From Wohlfahrtiimonas sp. G9077 (GTDB lineage Bacteria; Pseudomonadota; Gammaproteobacteria; Cardiobacteriales; Wohlfahrtiimonadaceae): 64,000 nucleotides of DNA. A model generated the notes under the pieces. That model saw only the letters and a program-made list of their open reading frames with translations, searched no databases and was not told the origin of the DNA. The stretch lies in contig NZ_NEFD01000007.1 in the NCBI RefSeq assembly GCF_002252155.1, positions 1 through 64,000 on the forward strand. Reading direction: 5' to 3'. This document shows positions 8,975-17,924 of this stretch, piece by piece (positions within the stretch are counted from its first letter, which is position 1; every line of letters starts with the position of its first letter). The position numbers and the translations under genes are program-made.

Positions 8975-10219
8975 CTATTTTCTAATCAAATTAGTTTTTA
9001 TATATACACATACCGCTAATACACAAAATGTTAAAAACTCCGTCAATAAAATGGACCCACTTGCACCAATCGCACCAAAATAATGACTGAATACTATTGT
9101 ATACATCACGTGTAAAATACCTAACACCAATGGCACTAAATAATAAATTCGTTGATGCCCAAGTGGTAATAAGAGGTTATGCGCAAATACAATAGAAAAT
9201 GGGATCAAAAATAACATTGGCGCCATGATTTCTAATGTAATTTGTGACGCTTTAAATTGTTCACCTAATAGCCATGGTGCAATAATCGGTACAGTAAAAT
9301 AGAATATAATTGTACTCACCAACATCACTGGAAACATATAAATTAATAGCTTTTTGACAAAGCGGTAACCTGACTCAGGACTCTTTGCAAATAAATGATT
9401 CACTCGTGGATAAATCACTTGCCCTAATACAGAAAATACACCAATCGCTGCCATTTGCACTTGGAAACTTGCTGAATAAATTCCCACTTCATCATAATTG
9501 CTGACCAATCCTAAAATAATGGGTGTACTTGTATTATATAAGCTAATCGCTGCCGCCCCGATAAATAGTGGCAAAGATTGCTTCAATGCATACTTAATTT
9601 TGAGCTGCGAGTATTTAATGACAAAAATCATCTGCTCTTTTTTCACCAGCATCATATTGATCAATGCCGTCACTAACAATAACCCTGATTGAATTAAGGC
9701 TGCAATCTCAACATCGTTTGGCGAGCGCACGAATAAAATTAACAAAGGGATGTTTAATAGTCTTACAGCTGAGCCAATGAGCGATATTTTTTCTAACTTT
9801 TCAATGCCTTGAAAGAACCAAAGCGGATCAAGTGCCACTGACAATAATTGTAAGAATAAAATAAAGACTAACCAACGAATGACATAAAAACTCTCTATAT
9901 TCAATGTGATTAATGTCAAAAGCACACAAGCTATGACAAACAACCCCATTTTAGCCATCATCGTTTCCCAAAATGACCGGCTGATTAACAAGGGTTGATG
10001 ACGATGCCTTGCAATATATTGTGTTGCACTTAAGTTAAATCCAAAATTAATGAATAAAATGCCATATTGCGTGAGACTCAGCGCGACATTAAACGCTCCA
10101 TATTGTTCCGCACCAAGTGTGCGTGTTAAATAAGGCAGGGTAATTAAGGGAACTAAATACTTAATGACCTGCATCGCAAGCAAGGCAAATGCATTGCGTT
10201 TTAAAGAAGGTTCACTCAC
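8975..10219 (-). CDS. Oligosaccharide flippase (Wzx/RfbX family)
   Basis: A 414-residue polysaccharide-biosynthesis flippase with about 12 hydrophobic segments. The N-terminus (LPYLTRTLGAEQYG, about residues 27-40) is the conserved Wzx opening. It moves undecaprenyl-linked repeat units across the inner membrane. It uses a GTG start (10219) sharing one base with the TAG stop of sugar transferase 2 (TAGTG), so it is coupled to the initiating enzyme. Together with the EpsG-like polymerase it points to Wzx/Wzy-dependent assembly. A second flippase lies at 12596-13807. Confidence 0.9.
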   Translation of the reverse strand: MSEPSLKRNAFALLAMQVIKYLVPLITLPYLTRTLGAEQYGAFNVALSLTQYGILFINFGFNLSATQYIARHRHQPLLISRSFWETMMAKMGLFVIACVLLTLITLNIESFYVIRWLVFILFLQLLSVALDPLWFFQGIEKLEKISLIGSAVRLLNIPLLILFVRSPNDVEIAALIQSGLLLVTALINMMLVKKEQMIFVIKYSQLKIKYALKQSLPLFIGAAAISLYNTSTPIILGLVSNYDEVGIYSASFQVQMAAIGVFSVLGQVIYPRVNHLFAKSPESGYRFVKKLLIYMFPVMLVSTIIFYFTVPIIAPWLLGEQFKASQITLEIMAPMLFLIPFSIVFAHNLLLPLGHQRIYYLVPLVLGILHVMYTIVFSHYFGAIGASGSILLTEFLTFCVLAVCVYIKTNLIRK

Positions 10220-11493
10220 TACCTTGCCCCAAATCCCGTCAGCATTGTTTTAATGGTTTTAAACACAATGAGCACATCGAGCCAAAAAGAGAAATGCTTA
10301 ATATAATAGAGATCATATTCTAGTTTGATGCTTGTTTCATCGCTGTTTGCCGCATAGCCTTGCGTCACCTGCGCCCAGCCCGAAATCCCTGGGCGCACCA
10401 CATGACGATATGAATAAAAAGGAATCTCTTGCTTAAATTGCTCCACAAAAACGCGCTGCTCCGGCCGTGGGCCAATGAGGCTCATGTCGCCCTTGAGAAT
10501 ATTAATAAACTGTGGAATCTCATCAATGCGCGTTTTACGGATGAATTTGCCTATACGCGTCACACGTGCATCTCCTTGCGTGGCAAACTGCGCCCCTTGT
10601 TTTTCAGAGTCTTTGCACATGCTGCGAAGCTTATACACTATAAAATCCTGATTCCCAAGCCCCACGCGCTCTTGAGTAAAAAACATTGGACCTTGGCTCT
10701 CAAGTTTCACCAAGAGACCAAAAATCAGCATCAATGGCAGCCAAATGGGTAACAGCAGGAGCACAAATACAATCTCTGCACAGCGTTTGACCATGCCATA
10801 AGTGGATCGCGTATAGAGCGCACCAAAAATATTTTCAGACAAATGCGTGATCTTAATGCGCCCCGTCAATTGCTCCACCATCTGCCGACTGTGGTACACA
10901 GGAATGTTTGCCAGTGCACAATTGGCCAAAAAGGTTTGCCACTCGTTTGGCATATCGCTGCGTAAATCTGCCACAACTGCATCAAAGCGCGTATTACCAA
11001 GCGTGGGATCAATTAAAATTCGGGTATCGATGGATTTGAACTGCTCAAGCTCTTGATAATTGCCATATGGGACAACCGCAATTTTCAACTGATGGTAACG
11101 CCGCCCAAGGGTAACCGCTAAAGCCACGCCAATATTTGCCAAGATAAATGACAACACAATGGCAGGGCGAGAATAATCCAACCGCAAAAATAAAATGCCC
11201 ACAACCACCAACGACCAATTGACGAGTACCAATGGCAATAAATACGTTAAAGATCGTGCGCCAGGAAAGGCTTGAATGCGCTTATACATCACAAATGTCA
11301 GCACAAATGCAATGAAATTTGCAGCTGTTGTGTGATATTGCACTTGATCATCAAACAAGCGCGTTTGATAAAGTACAGGCCAAATCACCAATGTGGGCAA
11401 CAATACAATCAACGCCACACCCACCACAAAATGGAACCCGCCATTAAAGAGTATGCGCTCATACCAACGTGAGTGTCTGCGTTCGTGTGCCAT
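10219..11493 (-). CDS. Initiating undecaprenyl-phosphate sugar phosphotransferase, copy 2
   Basis: A 424-residue paralogue of the enzyme at 3488-4765 with the same layout: basic N-terminus with HSRWYER, several membrane segments, and a C-terminal catalytic domain with KLRSM, RVTRIGKFIRK, DEIPQ and SLIGPRPE. The start is placed at ATG 11493 because the N-terminus then aligns with copy 1; an open extension to 11589 has no counterpart. It is the first gene of the wzx-wzy cluster, with a 149-bp gap upstream. Two such enzymes in one locus may reflect duplication or two different first sugars. Confidence 0.9.
   Translation of the reverse strand: MAHERRHSRWYERILFNGGFHFVVGVALIVLLPTLVIWPVLYQTRLFDDQVQYHTTAANFIAFVLTFVMYKRIQAFPGARSLTYLLPLVLVNWSLVVVGILFLRLDYSRPAIVLSFILANIGVALAVTLGRRYHQLKIAVVPYGNYQELEQFKSIDTRILIDPTLGNTRFDAVVADLRSDMPNEWQTFLANCALANIPVYHSRQMVEQLTGRIKITHLSENIFGALYTRSTYGMVKRCAEIVFVLLLLPIWLPLMLIFGLLVKLESQGPMFFTQERVGLGNQDFIVYKLRSMCKDSEKQGAQFATQGDARVTRIGKFIRKTRIDEIPQFINILKGDMSLIGPRPEQRVFVEQFKQEIPFYSYRHVVRPGISGWAQVTQGYAANSDETSIKLEYDLYYIKHFSFWLDVLIVFKTIKTMLTGFGAR
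10220..10287. repeat. Direct repeat, copy 2 (3' end of sugar transferase gene 2)
   Basis: Matches 3489-3556 with one mismatch in 68 bases, in the same orientation. The two copies bracket the flippase, polymerase and three glycosyltransferase genes plus most of transferase copy 1. Confidence 0.85.
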
Positions 11494-11642
11494 AAAATCG
11501 TATTCGCCTCTATGATCGATCTTCAAATAATTCGTTATTGTAATACACTTTGCACAGAAAAAACGATCATATGATACACCACGCATCAAAAGCGCTTATT
11601 CAACCTTGCACCAGCCCTCCCCTTGCTCAGAACAATCACCAA

Positions 11643-12614
11643 TTACATGCTGTGCTCCTCAAGCTTCACCCGCTCAACCCCAACCGCATCGAGCACTGTA
11701 TAAATGTCTCGATCAATCGCATCAACATCAATGGCATATGTTTTGACAAATGGATAATGGGCAACATTGACCAAGACAGAGCTGAAAAATGAATAGACAT
11801 TGATCACCGCCACATCATGGGTTTGATACAACTTTGCAACGTACGCTTCAAAAATGAGCGGCGAATCCATTACATTAACTGCATGATTCAAAACATATTT
11901 TTCTCTCGGGTGCGGAAAATAGTGTTCAATTTTTAAGGCGTCAATCACCTGTTCCATAAAGGCTTGATCACATTGCGGATACATTTCATACAACGGTTGC
12001 CCAAGCAAAATATTGATCTGTCCTGTGCGTGGCTGATCATCCATTTCAATGGGAAATAATGTCAATGGCTCAATCTTCTCAATGATGTTCGGATGATTTG
12101 CATAAATCGTCCAATGCTTTTTACTCAATGCCCGCATTTCTCGCGTTGAATGTTTGCCCACTAAATATTGCCACACTCTTTTTTTATAGCTCTGCGTACA
12201 ATCATCCGCGTAATAATGGGAATGCGGATAGATGTTTGCTAAACCATCATCAAACGTATGTAAAGCCTCAAAAGGCAGGCGGTACACCAATGCTTGTAGA
12301 TACAGATGGCTAATCGATGCCAAATAGAGCGTATCAATCGTATACATTGACAATGCTTGCAGCATCTTTTGTCTAAAGGCTCGCACGGCACGAATCACGG
12401 ACAATCCATGCAACCCCGTGGGCTGTACATAATGGTGATGCCAGATCGCATCCTTTGTTAAGCGCTCAAAATAATATCTATGCTTCGATTCATCAGCAAA
12501 AATGCCAAGCACGCCATAGCGCTGAATGTTATTGTCACGAATGATGGCTTCTGCAATCACCATCTGTAATGGCGTCAAACAGATGAACACCGCTTCTAAT
12601 GTTTCTTTACGCAT
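11643..12614 (-). CDS. GT52-type sialyltransferase-like protein
   Basis: A 323-residue protein with the layout of family GT52 (Lst-like alpha-2,3-sialyltransferases of Neisseria and Haemophilus). Seen: CLTPLQMVIAEAI near the N-terminus (12-24), FDDG at 121-124 and HPRE at 235-238, the two short motifs shared by bacterial sialyltransferases. It is expected to transfer Neu5Ac from CMP-Neu5Ac to a terminal sugar of LOS or polysaccharide. It is the last gene of the neuBCA cassette and overlaps the preceding flippase by 19 bp. The exact acceptor and the GT52 assignment are inferred from motifs and context. Confidence 0.75.
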   Translation of the reverse strand: MRKETLEAVFICLTPLQMVIAEAIIRDNNIQRYGVLGIFADESKHRYYFERLTKDAIWHHHYVQPTGLHGLSVIRAVRAFRQKMLQALSMYTIDTLYLASISHLYLQALVYRLPFEALHTFDDGLANIYPHSHYYADDCTQSYKKRVWQYLVGKHSTREMRALSKKHWTIYANHPNIIEKIEPLTLFPIEMDDQPRTGQINILLGQPLYEMYPQCDQAFMEQVIDALKIEHYFPHPREKYVLNHAVNVMDSPLIFEAYVAKLYQTHDVAVINVYSFFSSVLVNVAHYPFVKTYAIDVDAIDRDIYTVLDAVGVERVKLEEHSM

Positions 12615-13807
12615 CGCACTAAATACCCAATTAAAAAGAGGTTACTGATAATCAAAGCAAACGGAATCCATTGCATGGAAAACTGTCCAAAGATCAATAG
12701 CAATCCTAAGTACACCACCGCACTGATCAAGCTACCGGCGGCGATCTGTTTATTTAAACCTAAATAAAATAGATAATTGACCACAATTAAATAAGGCACC
12801 GTCAATCCATATCCTAAAAGATAGAATACGGTGTAATATTGGCTCTCGCCATAATGTTCCCCTAAAAACCATAGATATAAACTGTTTGGCAGTGCAGCAG
12901 CAATCATTGCCGGTAAACATACGCCGCCTAAACTGATCACAAAATAACGGGGGAGTTTTGCCCGCACGGCAGCTTGATTGCGTTTAAGGCTGCCATAAAA
13001 ATGGGGCAATAATGCCTTATTCACGGCCATCAATAAAATGGGGAGAATCGCCGCTAGTTGTACACCTGCTGAATAAACCCCAAGCTCAGAGGACTCATAA
13101 TGTTGATAAATGAAAAAGCGATCCACTTGCCCTTTGACAAAAAAACTCAGATGATGAAAAATCAACGGCACACCAAATGCCAAAATGTACTGCAAACCTA
13201 AGCGCAATTGCCGAAAGGATGGACGAATGCGCATGTTTAATGTTTGCCTGCCCCATCTGATCGCCACCATAAAGGCAATGCCATTGGCCAATAACATTGC
13301 CAATAAACGATCATTAACGAGCGTTGCTGTTGGTTGCCACACATGCAAAAAAAGCAAAGTCAGTGCAACATTGCTGAGGGAAAATAGACTTTGAATGGTA
13401 ATGTAAGCCACACTTTGTCGCTGGCATTGTCGAAGGGAGAGCTGCACGCCCAATGCCGTTTGCAATAAAGCGATCAGCGTTAAATAAATGCCAACGGCTG
13501 AGCCATAGCTGATGGCGATGATCATCAGTACCAATGCCACAGCTCCGCTCATTAAGTAGCCCGCCCACATCACCATCGGCAGTGCACGACGTCCATAAAA
13601 ATAGTAATACCGGGCAATCGCACCCTCTTGACTCATGCTCATGCCAATACTGATGAGTGCTAACCACACCATGTAATAAGAGAGTTCACCAAATCCTTCT
13701 GTGCCAAGGGCGCGCGTTAAATAGGGCAACAATAAAAATGGCAGCGCTTTACTGATCAATTCTCCACCTAAATAAATGCTGCTCTCTTTCAATAAAGTAG
13801 ACTTCAT
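12596..13807 (-). CDS. Second oligosaccharide flippase (Wzx family)
   Basis: A 403-residue protein with about 12 hydrophobic segments; the N-terminal LPYLTRALGTEGFGELSYY is typical of the RfbX/Wzx family. It belongs to the sialic acid cassette: the start overlaps the neuA stop (ATGA), and the stop lies inside the sialyltransferase start region. It is clearly different in sequence from the flippase at 8975-10219. It may export a sialylated lipid-linked oligosaccharide separate from the one handled by the other flippase, or be left from an older locus. Confidence 0.88.
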   Translation of the reverse strand: MKSTLLKESSIYLGGELISKALPFLLLPYLTRALGTEGFGELSYYMVWLALISIGMSMSQEGAIARYYYFYGRRALPMVMWAGYLMSGAVALVLMIIAISYGSAVGIYLTLIALLQTALGVQLSLRQCQRQSVAYITIQSLFSLSNVALTLLFLHVWQPTATLVNDRLLAMLLANGIAFMVAIRWGRQTLNMRIRPSFRQLRLGLQYILAFGVPLIFHHLSFFVKGQVDRFFIYQHYESSELGVYSAGVQLAAILPILLMAVNKALLPHFYGSLKRNQAAVRAKLPRYFVISLGGVCLPAMIAAALPNSLYLWFLGEHYGESQYYTVFYLLGYGLTVPYLIVVNYLFYLGLNKQIAAGSLISAVVYLGLLLIFGQFSMQWIPFALIISNLFLIGYLVRCVKKH

Positions 13808-14478
13808 GGCATCGCCTGCTGCAATAAAAACTCTGCGTATGCCAGATCTAATGGCGTGTCGATGTCCACGCTGCTCAGTGCATCCATCTCATAAATGGCC
13901 AATGGCTCTGCAAAAAAGCTCTGCGCATTTAAAAAAGCAGCCACTTGGCAGATATATATGGCACCATTGATGTGATGTGTCTCGGGCAATTGTTGCCTTG
14001 GCATGCTCAAATGCGCCCAATCAAACAACGGCTGATAATCATCCCCAACCTTCACCAAACATTTATGGGGCGGATGCGTTGTGGCACATACACTCACCAA
14101 AGCTGCAGCTGATTGACTCTGATAACACTCAATGGCGGCACAAATATGCGCCGCTGTACGTAGAGGCGATGTGGGTTGAAGCAGCATAAAATCTTCTGTC
14201 TCAGGAATTTGGCAAGCAGATAAAACATGTGCAACCGTATCAACACTGCTTGCCGTGTCCGTGGCCAGTGATGCAGGACGCAACACCACCTCAACAGGAT
14301 ATGCTGCACACACATCCGCAATGGCAGCACAATCAGTGGACACAATAATGCGCGTGAATGCATCAGCATCGATTGCTGCTTGCAATGTGTAGACAATCAG
14401 CGGTGTGCCGGCTAAGGGCGCAATGTTTTTTTGTACAATGCCTTTGCTACCGCCACGCGCAGTGATGATGCCAATCAT
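13804..14478 (-). CDS. neuA: CMP-N-acetylneuraminate cytidylyltransferase
   Basis: Activates sialic acid: CTP + Neu5Ac to CMP-Neu5Ac + PPi. The 224-residue protein begins MIGIITARGGSKGI, the nucleotide-binding signature (usually IPARGGSKGI; here the Pro is Thr), and has IIVSTD near 44-49, LRPASLATD near 66 and LLQPTSPLR near 98-106. The start is chosen at ATG 14478 because it gives the canonical N-terminus and lies 1 bp after the neuC stop; an upstream in-frame ATG would run into neuC. It overlaps the flippase gene by 4 bp. Legionaminate or other nonulosonate specificity cannot be excluded from NeuA alone, but NeuB and NeuC point to Neu5Ac. Confidence 0.93.
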   Translation of the reverse strand: MIGIITARGGSKGIVQKNIAPLAGTPLIVYTLQAAIDADAFTRIIVSTDCAAIADVCAAYPVEVVLRPASLATDTASSVDTVAHVLSACQIPETEDFMLLQPTSPLRTAAHICAAIECYQSQSAAALVSVCATTHPPHKCLVKVGDDYQPLFDWAHLSMPRQQLPETHHINGAIYICQVAAFLNAQSFFAEPLAIYEMDALSSVDIDTPLDLAYAEFLLQQAMP

Positions 14479-14479
14479 G

Positions 14480-15616
14480 CTATGCCTCCACCACGACATC
14501 ATGAAACACTTTTTGCAGCGGCATTTGCCACATTGACTCATCGGTTAGCATCTGACAAAAGCGTGCCTGACTGTCCCCGGTGCCAAAATACTCACACGCT
14601 GCAAAGCGTTCCGTCAATTGATTCACTGTAGCAATCGCCTGCATAATCTCCCTTTGATCATAATCACAATCGATGATGGATTCACTCTTAAAGCGCAAGC
14701 TTTGACGCGTGCCAATATTGATGGAAGGCACACCAAAAATCGGCGCTTCCCGAATGCCCGCACTTGAATTACCAATGATGGAAACCGCATGATGAATCAA
14801 TGTTAAAAAATATTCAAAACGCACAGAAGGATAGATTTTAATGCGTGGATTGCCTTCTAAACGCTCATATTCACGTAAAATGTCATGGGTGCCATTGTCA
14901 TTGTTTGGATAAATCACAATGAATGCATCGCTAGATACCAATAATGCATCCACCAATGCCCGCGCATGTTGTGCCATCTGCTCAACTTCTGTGGTCACAG
15001 GATGAAAGAGCACAATATGATAGCGATCAAAAGGAATGTCATAATGATCTTTGACTTCTGTTAAGGTGGGCAATTGCTCAGGATTCATATAATCAATGTC
15101 CGCAGAACCCATCACATAAATGGATTTCGCAGCTTCACCTAACTGCATCACGCGTGCTTTTGCCTCTGCATTGGCCACACAATGTACATGGGATAACTTA
15201 GTAATGGCATGGCGCAATGAATCATCAATGGTGCCACTTCGCTCTCCACCTTCAATGTGAATCACACGGATGTTGCTGATGCTGCCCACAATTGCGCCCG
15301 CAAGCGCTTCCACACGATCCCCATGAATGACAATAGCATCTGGCCGCATCTCATGCACATAACGCGACAAACCATTGATGGTATTAGCTAAAATGAGATC
15401 CATCGGCTCATTGGGGTATTGATTGCAATATTTTTCCATCGTAAAGCCAGATTTTTCGATCTCCCGATACGTATGACCATAACGTGCCATCATGTGCATG
15501 CCCGTCACAAATAGACGATACTCAAACCCTTCTAGCATGTCTGTGGCTTGAATAAGGGCTTTTAACTTGCCAAAATCTGCACGCGTACCGGTCACAAATA
15601 AGATGACTTTAGCCAT
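14480..15616 (-). CDS. neuC: UDP-N-acetylglucosamine 2-epimerase (hydrolysing)
   Basis: Converts UDP-GlcNAc to ManNAc + UDP, the first committed step to Neu5Ac. The 378-residue length is typical. Conserved stretches: [12 protein letters not shown] at the N-terminus, [11 protein letters not shown] near 37, [12 protein letters not shown] near 98, [17 protein letters not shown] near 122, FHPVTTE near 203 and [11 protein letters not shown] near 280. It closely resembles meningococcal SiaA/NeuC as remembered. The start is chosen at 15616, where ATG overlaps the neuB stop by 8 bp (ATGGCTAA). Confidence 0.94.
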   Translation of the reverse strand: MAKVILFVTGTRADFGKLKALIQATDMLEGFEYRLFVTGMHMMARYGHTYREIEKSGFTMEKYCNQYPNEPMDLILANTINGLSRYVHEMRPDAIVIHGDRVEALAGAIVGSISNIRVIHIEGGERSGTIDDSLRHAITKLSHVHCVANAEAKARVMQLGEAAKSIYVMGSADIDYMNPEQLPTLTEVKDHYDIPFDRYHIVLFHPVTTEVEQMAQHARALVDALLVSSDAFIVIYPNNDNGTHDILREYERLEGNPRIKIYPSVRFEYFLTLIHHAVSIIGNSSAGIREAPIFGVPSINIGTRQSLRFKSESIIDCDYDQREIMQAIATVNQLTERFAACEYFGTGDSQARFCQMLTDESMWQMPLQKVFHDVVVEA

Positions 15617-16640
15617 CGATGTCACTCCAACGCAACTGCTCATCAAGAGCAATGTCACGCGTTGCTTTTTTACCCAGTAAACTTTTAAAGTGCTCTGCTT
15701 TAATGTCACCCGTACCAGGACGCTTGACCCATACATTGTCCATCGTCAATGTTTCACCTTTAGCGATGTTACGAATGCTGACAACCGTGGCAAAGGCAAA
15801 GTCAATGGTCACTTGCTCTTCAGGTGCTGCTTTTTTCTCCCCGCCTCGCATTTGATGAATGAGGCGGCTACCATGAATGAGTTCAGACAATTCTTGGGCA
15901 TCCATCGAATTGATAATGTCTGGTCCAGGGCGTGACTTATGATCCGTAAAGTGGCGTTCTAACAACGTAGCGCCCAGTGCCACAGCAGCAAAACAAGCCA
16001 AATTTGAAGTGGTGTGATCAGAAAGCCCAAACGGTGCATTGACAAATGCATCGGCCAGTGCCTCCATCGCCCCTAAACGCACCAAGTGCGGCGGCGTTGG
16101 ATACAAATTAGTAGTGTGAAGCAAAGCATACGGCACCCCATGGGCCTCAAAAATTGCCACAGCTTTTTGCACACTTGCCAAATCATTCATGCCCGTACTT
16201 AAAATGATGGGTTTACCAAATTTTGCAATATGTTCAAGCAATGGATAATTATTGCATTCACCTGACCCAATTTTATACGCGGGCACATTCATACGTTCTA
16301 AACGATCAGCGGCCGCCCGTGAAAAAGGCGTGCTGATAAAGACCATCCCTTTAGATTCCACATAATCTTTTAATGCCCGCTCATCTTGCTCATTGAGCGC
16401 ACAGCGCGCCATAATCTCATAAATTGACACATCTGCATTGCCAGGGATGACAGATTTTGCCGCTTGGCTCATCTCATCTTCCACAATATGGGTTTGATGC
16501 TTGATGATTTGTGCACCTGCCTGATGGGCAGCATCCACCATTTCAAAGGCTGTACGCAATGAACCTTCATGATTGATGCCAATTTCCACAATCACAATCG
16601 GCTGACTCGTGCGACTGATCTCTAAATGACCAATTTTCAT
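15609..16640 (-). CDS. neuB: N-acetylneuraminate synthase
   Basis: Condenses ManNAc with phosphoenolpyruvate to give Neu5Ac. The 343-residue protein shows [11 protein letters not shown] near the N-terminus, [11 protein letters not shown] near 55, [51 protein letters not shown] and GLSDHT in the TIM-barrel domain, then a C-terminal SAF (antifreeze-like) domain from about residue 285 containing [11 protein letters not shown]. The [20 protein letters not shown] region matches meningococcal SiaC/NeuB closely as remembered, which favours Neu5Ac over legionaminate. ATG at 16640 gives the canonical start. It is the first gene of the sialic acid cassette. Confidence 0.95.
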   Translation of the reverse strand: MKIGHLEISRTSQPIVIVEIGINHEGSLRTAFEMVDAAHQAGAQIIKHQTHIVEDEMSQAAKSVIPGNADVSIYEIMARCALNEQDERALKDYVESKGMVFISTPFSRAAADRLERMNVPAYKIGSGECNNYPLLEHIAKFGKPIILSTGMNDLASVQKAVAIFEAHGVPYALLHTTNLYPTPPHLVRLGAMEALADAFVNAPFGLSDHTTSNLACFAAVALGATLLERHFTDHKSRPGPDIINSMDAQELSELIHGSRLIHQMRGGEKKAAPEEQVTIDFAFATVVSIRNIAKGETLTMDNVWVKRPGTGDIKAEHFKSLLGKKATRDIALDEQLRWSDIDG

Positions 16641-16670
16641 AATGATTCCTTGGAAAATAAAAACAAAAAA

Positions 16671-16751
16671 CGGTGACACATACAATTGTTATATCTCTTT
16701 AACTGAATCATTAAGTGATTAATAGAGTGGTAAAAATTGTATGTGTCACCG
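16671..16751. repeat. Intergenic hairpin: 17-bp perfect inverted repeat
   Basis: Arms 16671-16687 and 16735-16751 are perfect reverse complements (17/17) around a 47-base centre, in the divergent region between neuB (-) and ung (+). It partly resembles the hairpin at 34596-34668; both contain CATACAA followed by T/A-rich sequence in each arm. It could be a small non-autonomous element, an operator or a transcript hairpin. No target-site duplication is evident. Confidence 0.75.
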
Positions 16752-16755
16752 CCAT

Positions 16756-16784
16756 TTGGTGGCATTATAAACAAATGTTATAAT
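16756..16784 (+). promoter_or_regulatory. Predicted sigma70 promoter of ung
   Basis: TTGGTG (16756-16761), 17-bp spacer, TATAAT (16779-16784) preceded by TGT (extended -10). It lies just after the right arm of the inverted repeat and about 40 bp before the ung start. Confidence 0.65.
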
Positions 16785-16823
16785 CCAGGGATATTAATTT
16801 ATTTTATTGTCAAACATTTATCC

Positions 16824-17501
16824 ATGTCAAACCACCTAAAATCCTGGCAGCCCTTCCTACAATCAGAAGGCAAAAAGCCCTATTGCCAACATATTTATGC
16901 ATATTTAAATGCTGAATTAAATGCCGGAAAAACCATCTATCCAACAGAGGCTGAGCGCTACAGTGCCTATCAACTGACGCCGCCTGATCAAGTGAAAGTC
17001 GTGATTTTAGGACAAGATCCTTATCATGGACCGAATCAAGCCAATGGCCTTGCTTTTTCTGTGCATCATGGCATTAAAGTGCCGCCTTCGCTTCGCAATA
17101 TCTATCAAGAGCTCAGTACAGACATTGAAGGATTTACGCCGCCCGCTCATGGCTCACTCATCAATTGGGCAAAGCAAGGGGTGTTTTTATTGAATACTTC
17201 TCTATCCGTTGAAGCTGCAAAAGCCGCTTCCCATGCGCACATTGGCTGGCAGCAATTAACGGACGAAACCATTCGTATGATCAATCAAAACTGCGAACAT
17301 GTTGTCTTCATTTTATGGGGCAGCCATGCACAAAAGAAACGCGTCCTCATTGATGAATCAAAGCACTGCGTAATTGCCTCTGTGCATCCTTCACCTTTGT
17401 CAGCATACCGTGGATTTTTTGGCTCGCGCCCATTTTCCAAGGCAAATGCCTACCTCATCGCACATGGGAAAACGCCGATTGATTGGGCAGACTTAAGCTA
17501 G
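16824..17501 (+). CDS. ung: Uracil-DNA glycosylase
   Basis: Removes uracil from DNA, the first step of base-excision repair. The 225-residue size is close to E. coli Ung (229). Signature VVILGQDPYHGPNQANGLAFSV (about residues 57-78) contains the catalytic Asp and water-activating region; PPSLRNIYQEL follows, then LLNTSLSVE (near 130) and HPSPLSAYRGF with the conserved His near 195. The start is set at ATG 16824: the open frame upstream crosses the promoter and the inverted repeat, so cannot be translated from the predicted transcript. The 3' end overlaps the convergent GNAT gene by 9 bp. Confidence 0.96.
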   Translation: MSNHLKSWQPFLQSEGKKPYCQHIYAYLNAELNAGKTIYPTEAERYSAYQLTPPDQVKVVILGQDPYHGPNQANGLAFSVHHGIKVPPSLRNIYQELSTDIEGFTPPAHGSLINWAKQGVFLLNTSLSVEAAKAASHAHIGWQQLTDETIRMINQNCEHVVFILWGSHAQKKRVLIDESKHCVIASVHPSPLSAYRGFFGSRPFSKANAYLIAHGKTPIDWADLS

Positions 17502-17924
17502 TTTTTTCACCATATGAATGTGCGGCTCGCCATCTTCTAGATAAATCTCACCTTCCGCCACAAAGCCTAATTTTTCATAAAAGGCAATGGCATGCACTTG
17601 TGACGAGAGCACAAGTGATGTGATGGGCAATTGTTTTGCCTGCATCATGAGCGCCTGCATCAGAAGTAATCCTATGCCCTGCCCACGATGAGATTTTAAC
17701 ACCGCAACGCGCCCTATTTTACCAATATCCCCCAAAGGAATGAGACGCGCTGTGGCAATGGCTTGATCATCCTGATACACAATCACATGAAAGGCAATGT
17801 CATCATAATCATCGATGTCAATCTCTGCGGCGTAGCCTTGCTCTTGTGTAAAGACAGCATCACGAATGGCAAAAGCCTCCGCAATCGTTGGGTCTGTACG
17901 ACCCTTAATGATGATGTGGTGCAT
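17493..17924 (-). CDS. GNAT-family N-acetyltransferase
   Basis: A 143-residue protein with a GNAT acetyl-CoA fold: IATARLIPLGDIGKIGRVAV strands (about 56-76), the pyrophosphate-binding loop HRGQGIGLLLMQAL (about 79-92) and AIAFYEKLGFVAEGE near 113-127. It would acetylate a small molecule or protein amine; the substrate is unknown. The start overlaps the NUDIX gene by 20 bp, placing it at the end of the long minus-strand run that includes the MCE transporter. It converges on ung with a 9-bp overlap and no visible terminator between. Confidence 0.85.
   Translation of the reverse strand: MHHIIIKGRTDPTIAEAFAIRDAVFTQEQGYAAEIDIDDYDDIAFHVIVYQDDQAIATARLIPLGDIGKIGRVAVLKSHRGQGIGLLLMQALMMQAKQLPITSLVLSSQVHAIAFYEKLGFVAEGEIYLEDGEPHIHMVKKLA

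Noticed and set aside
11494-11589. N-terminal extension of sugar transferase 2
   Set aside because: The extra 32 residues have no counterpart in the paralogue at 3488-4765, whose N-terminus aligns from the start at 11493.
16671-16823. Extended N-termini for NeuB and Ung reading into the inverted repeat (both begin MYVSP)
   Set aside because: Both come from the two arms of the same palindrome; family N-termini start at 16640 and 16824, and the ung promoter lies inside the extension.
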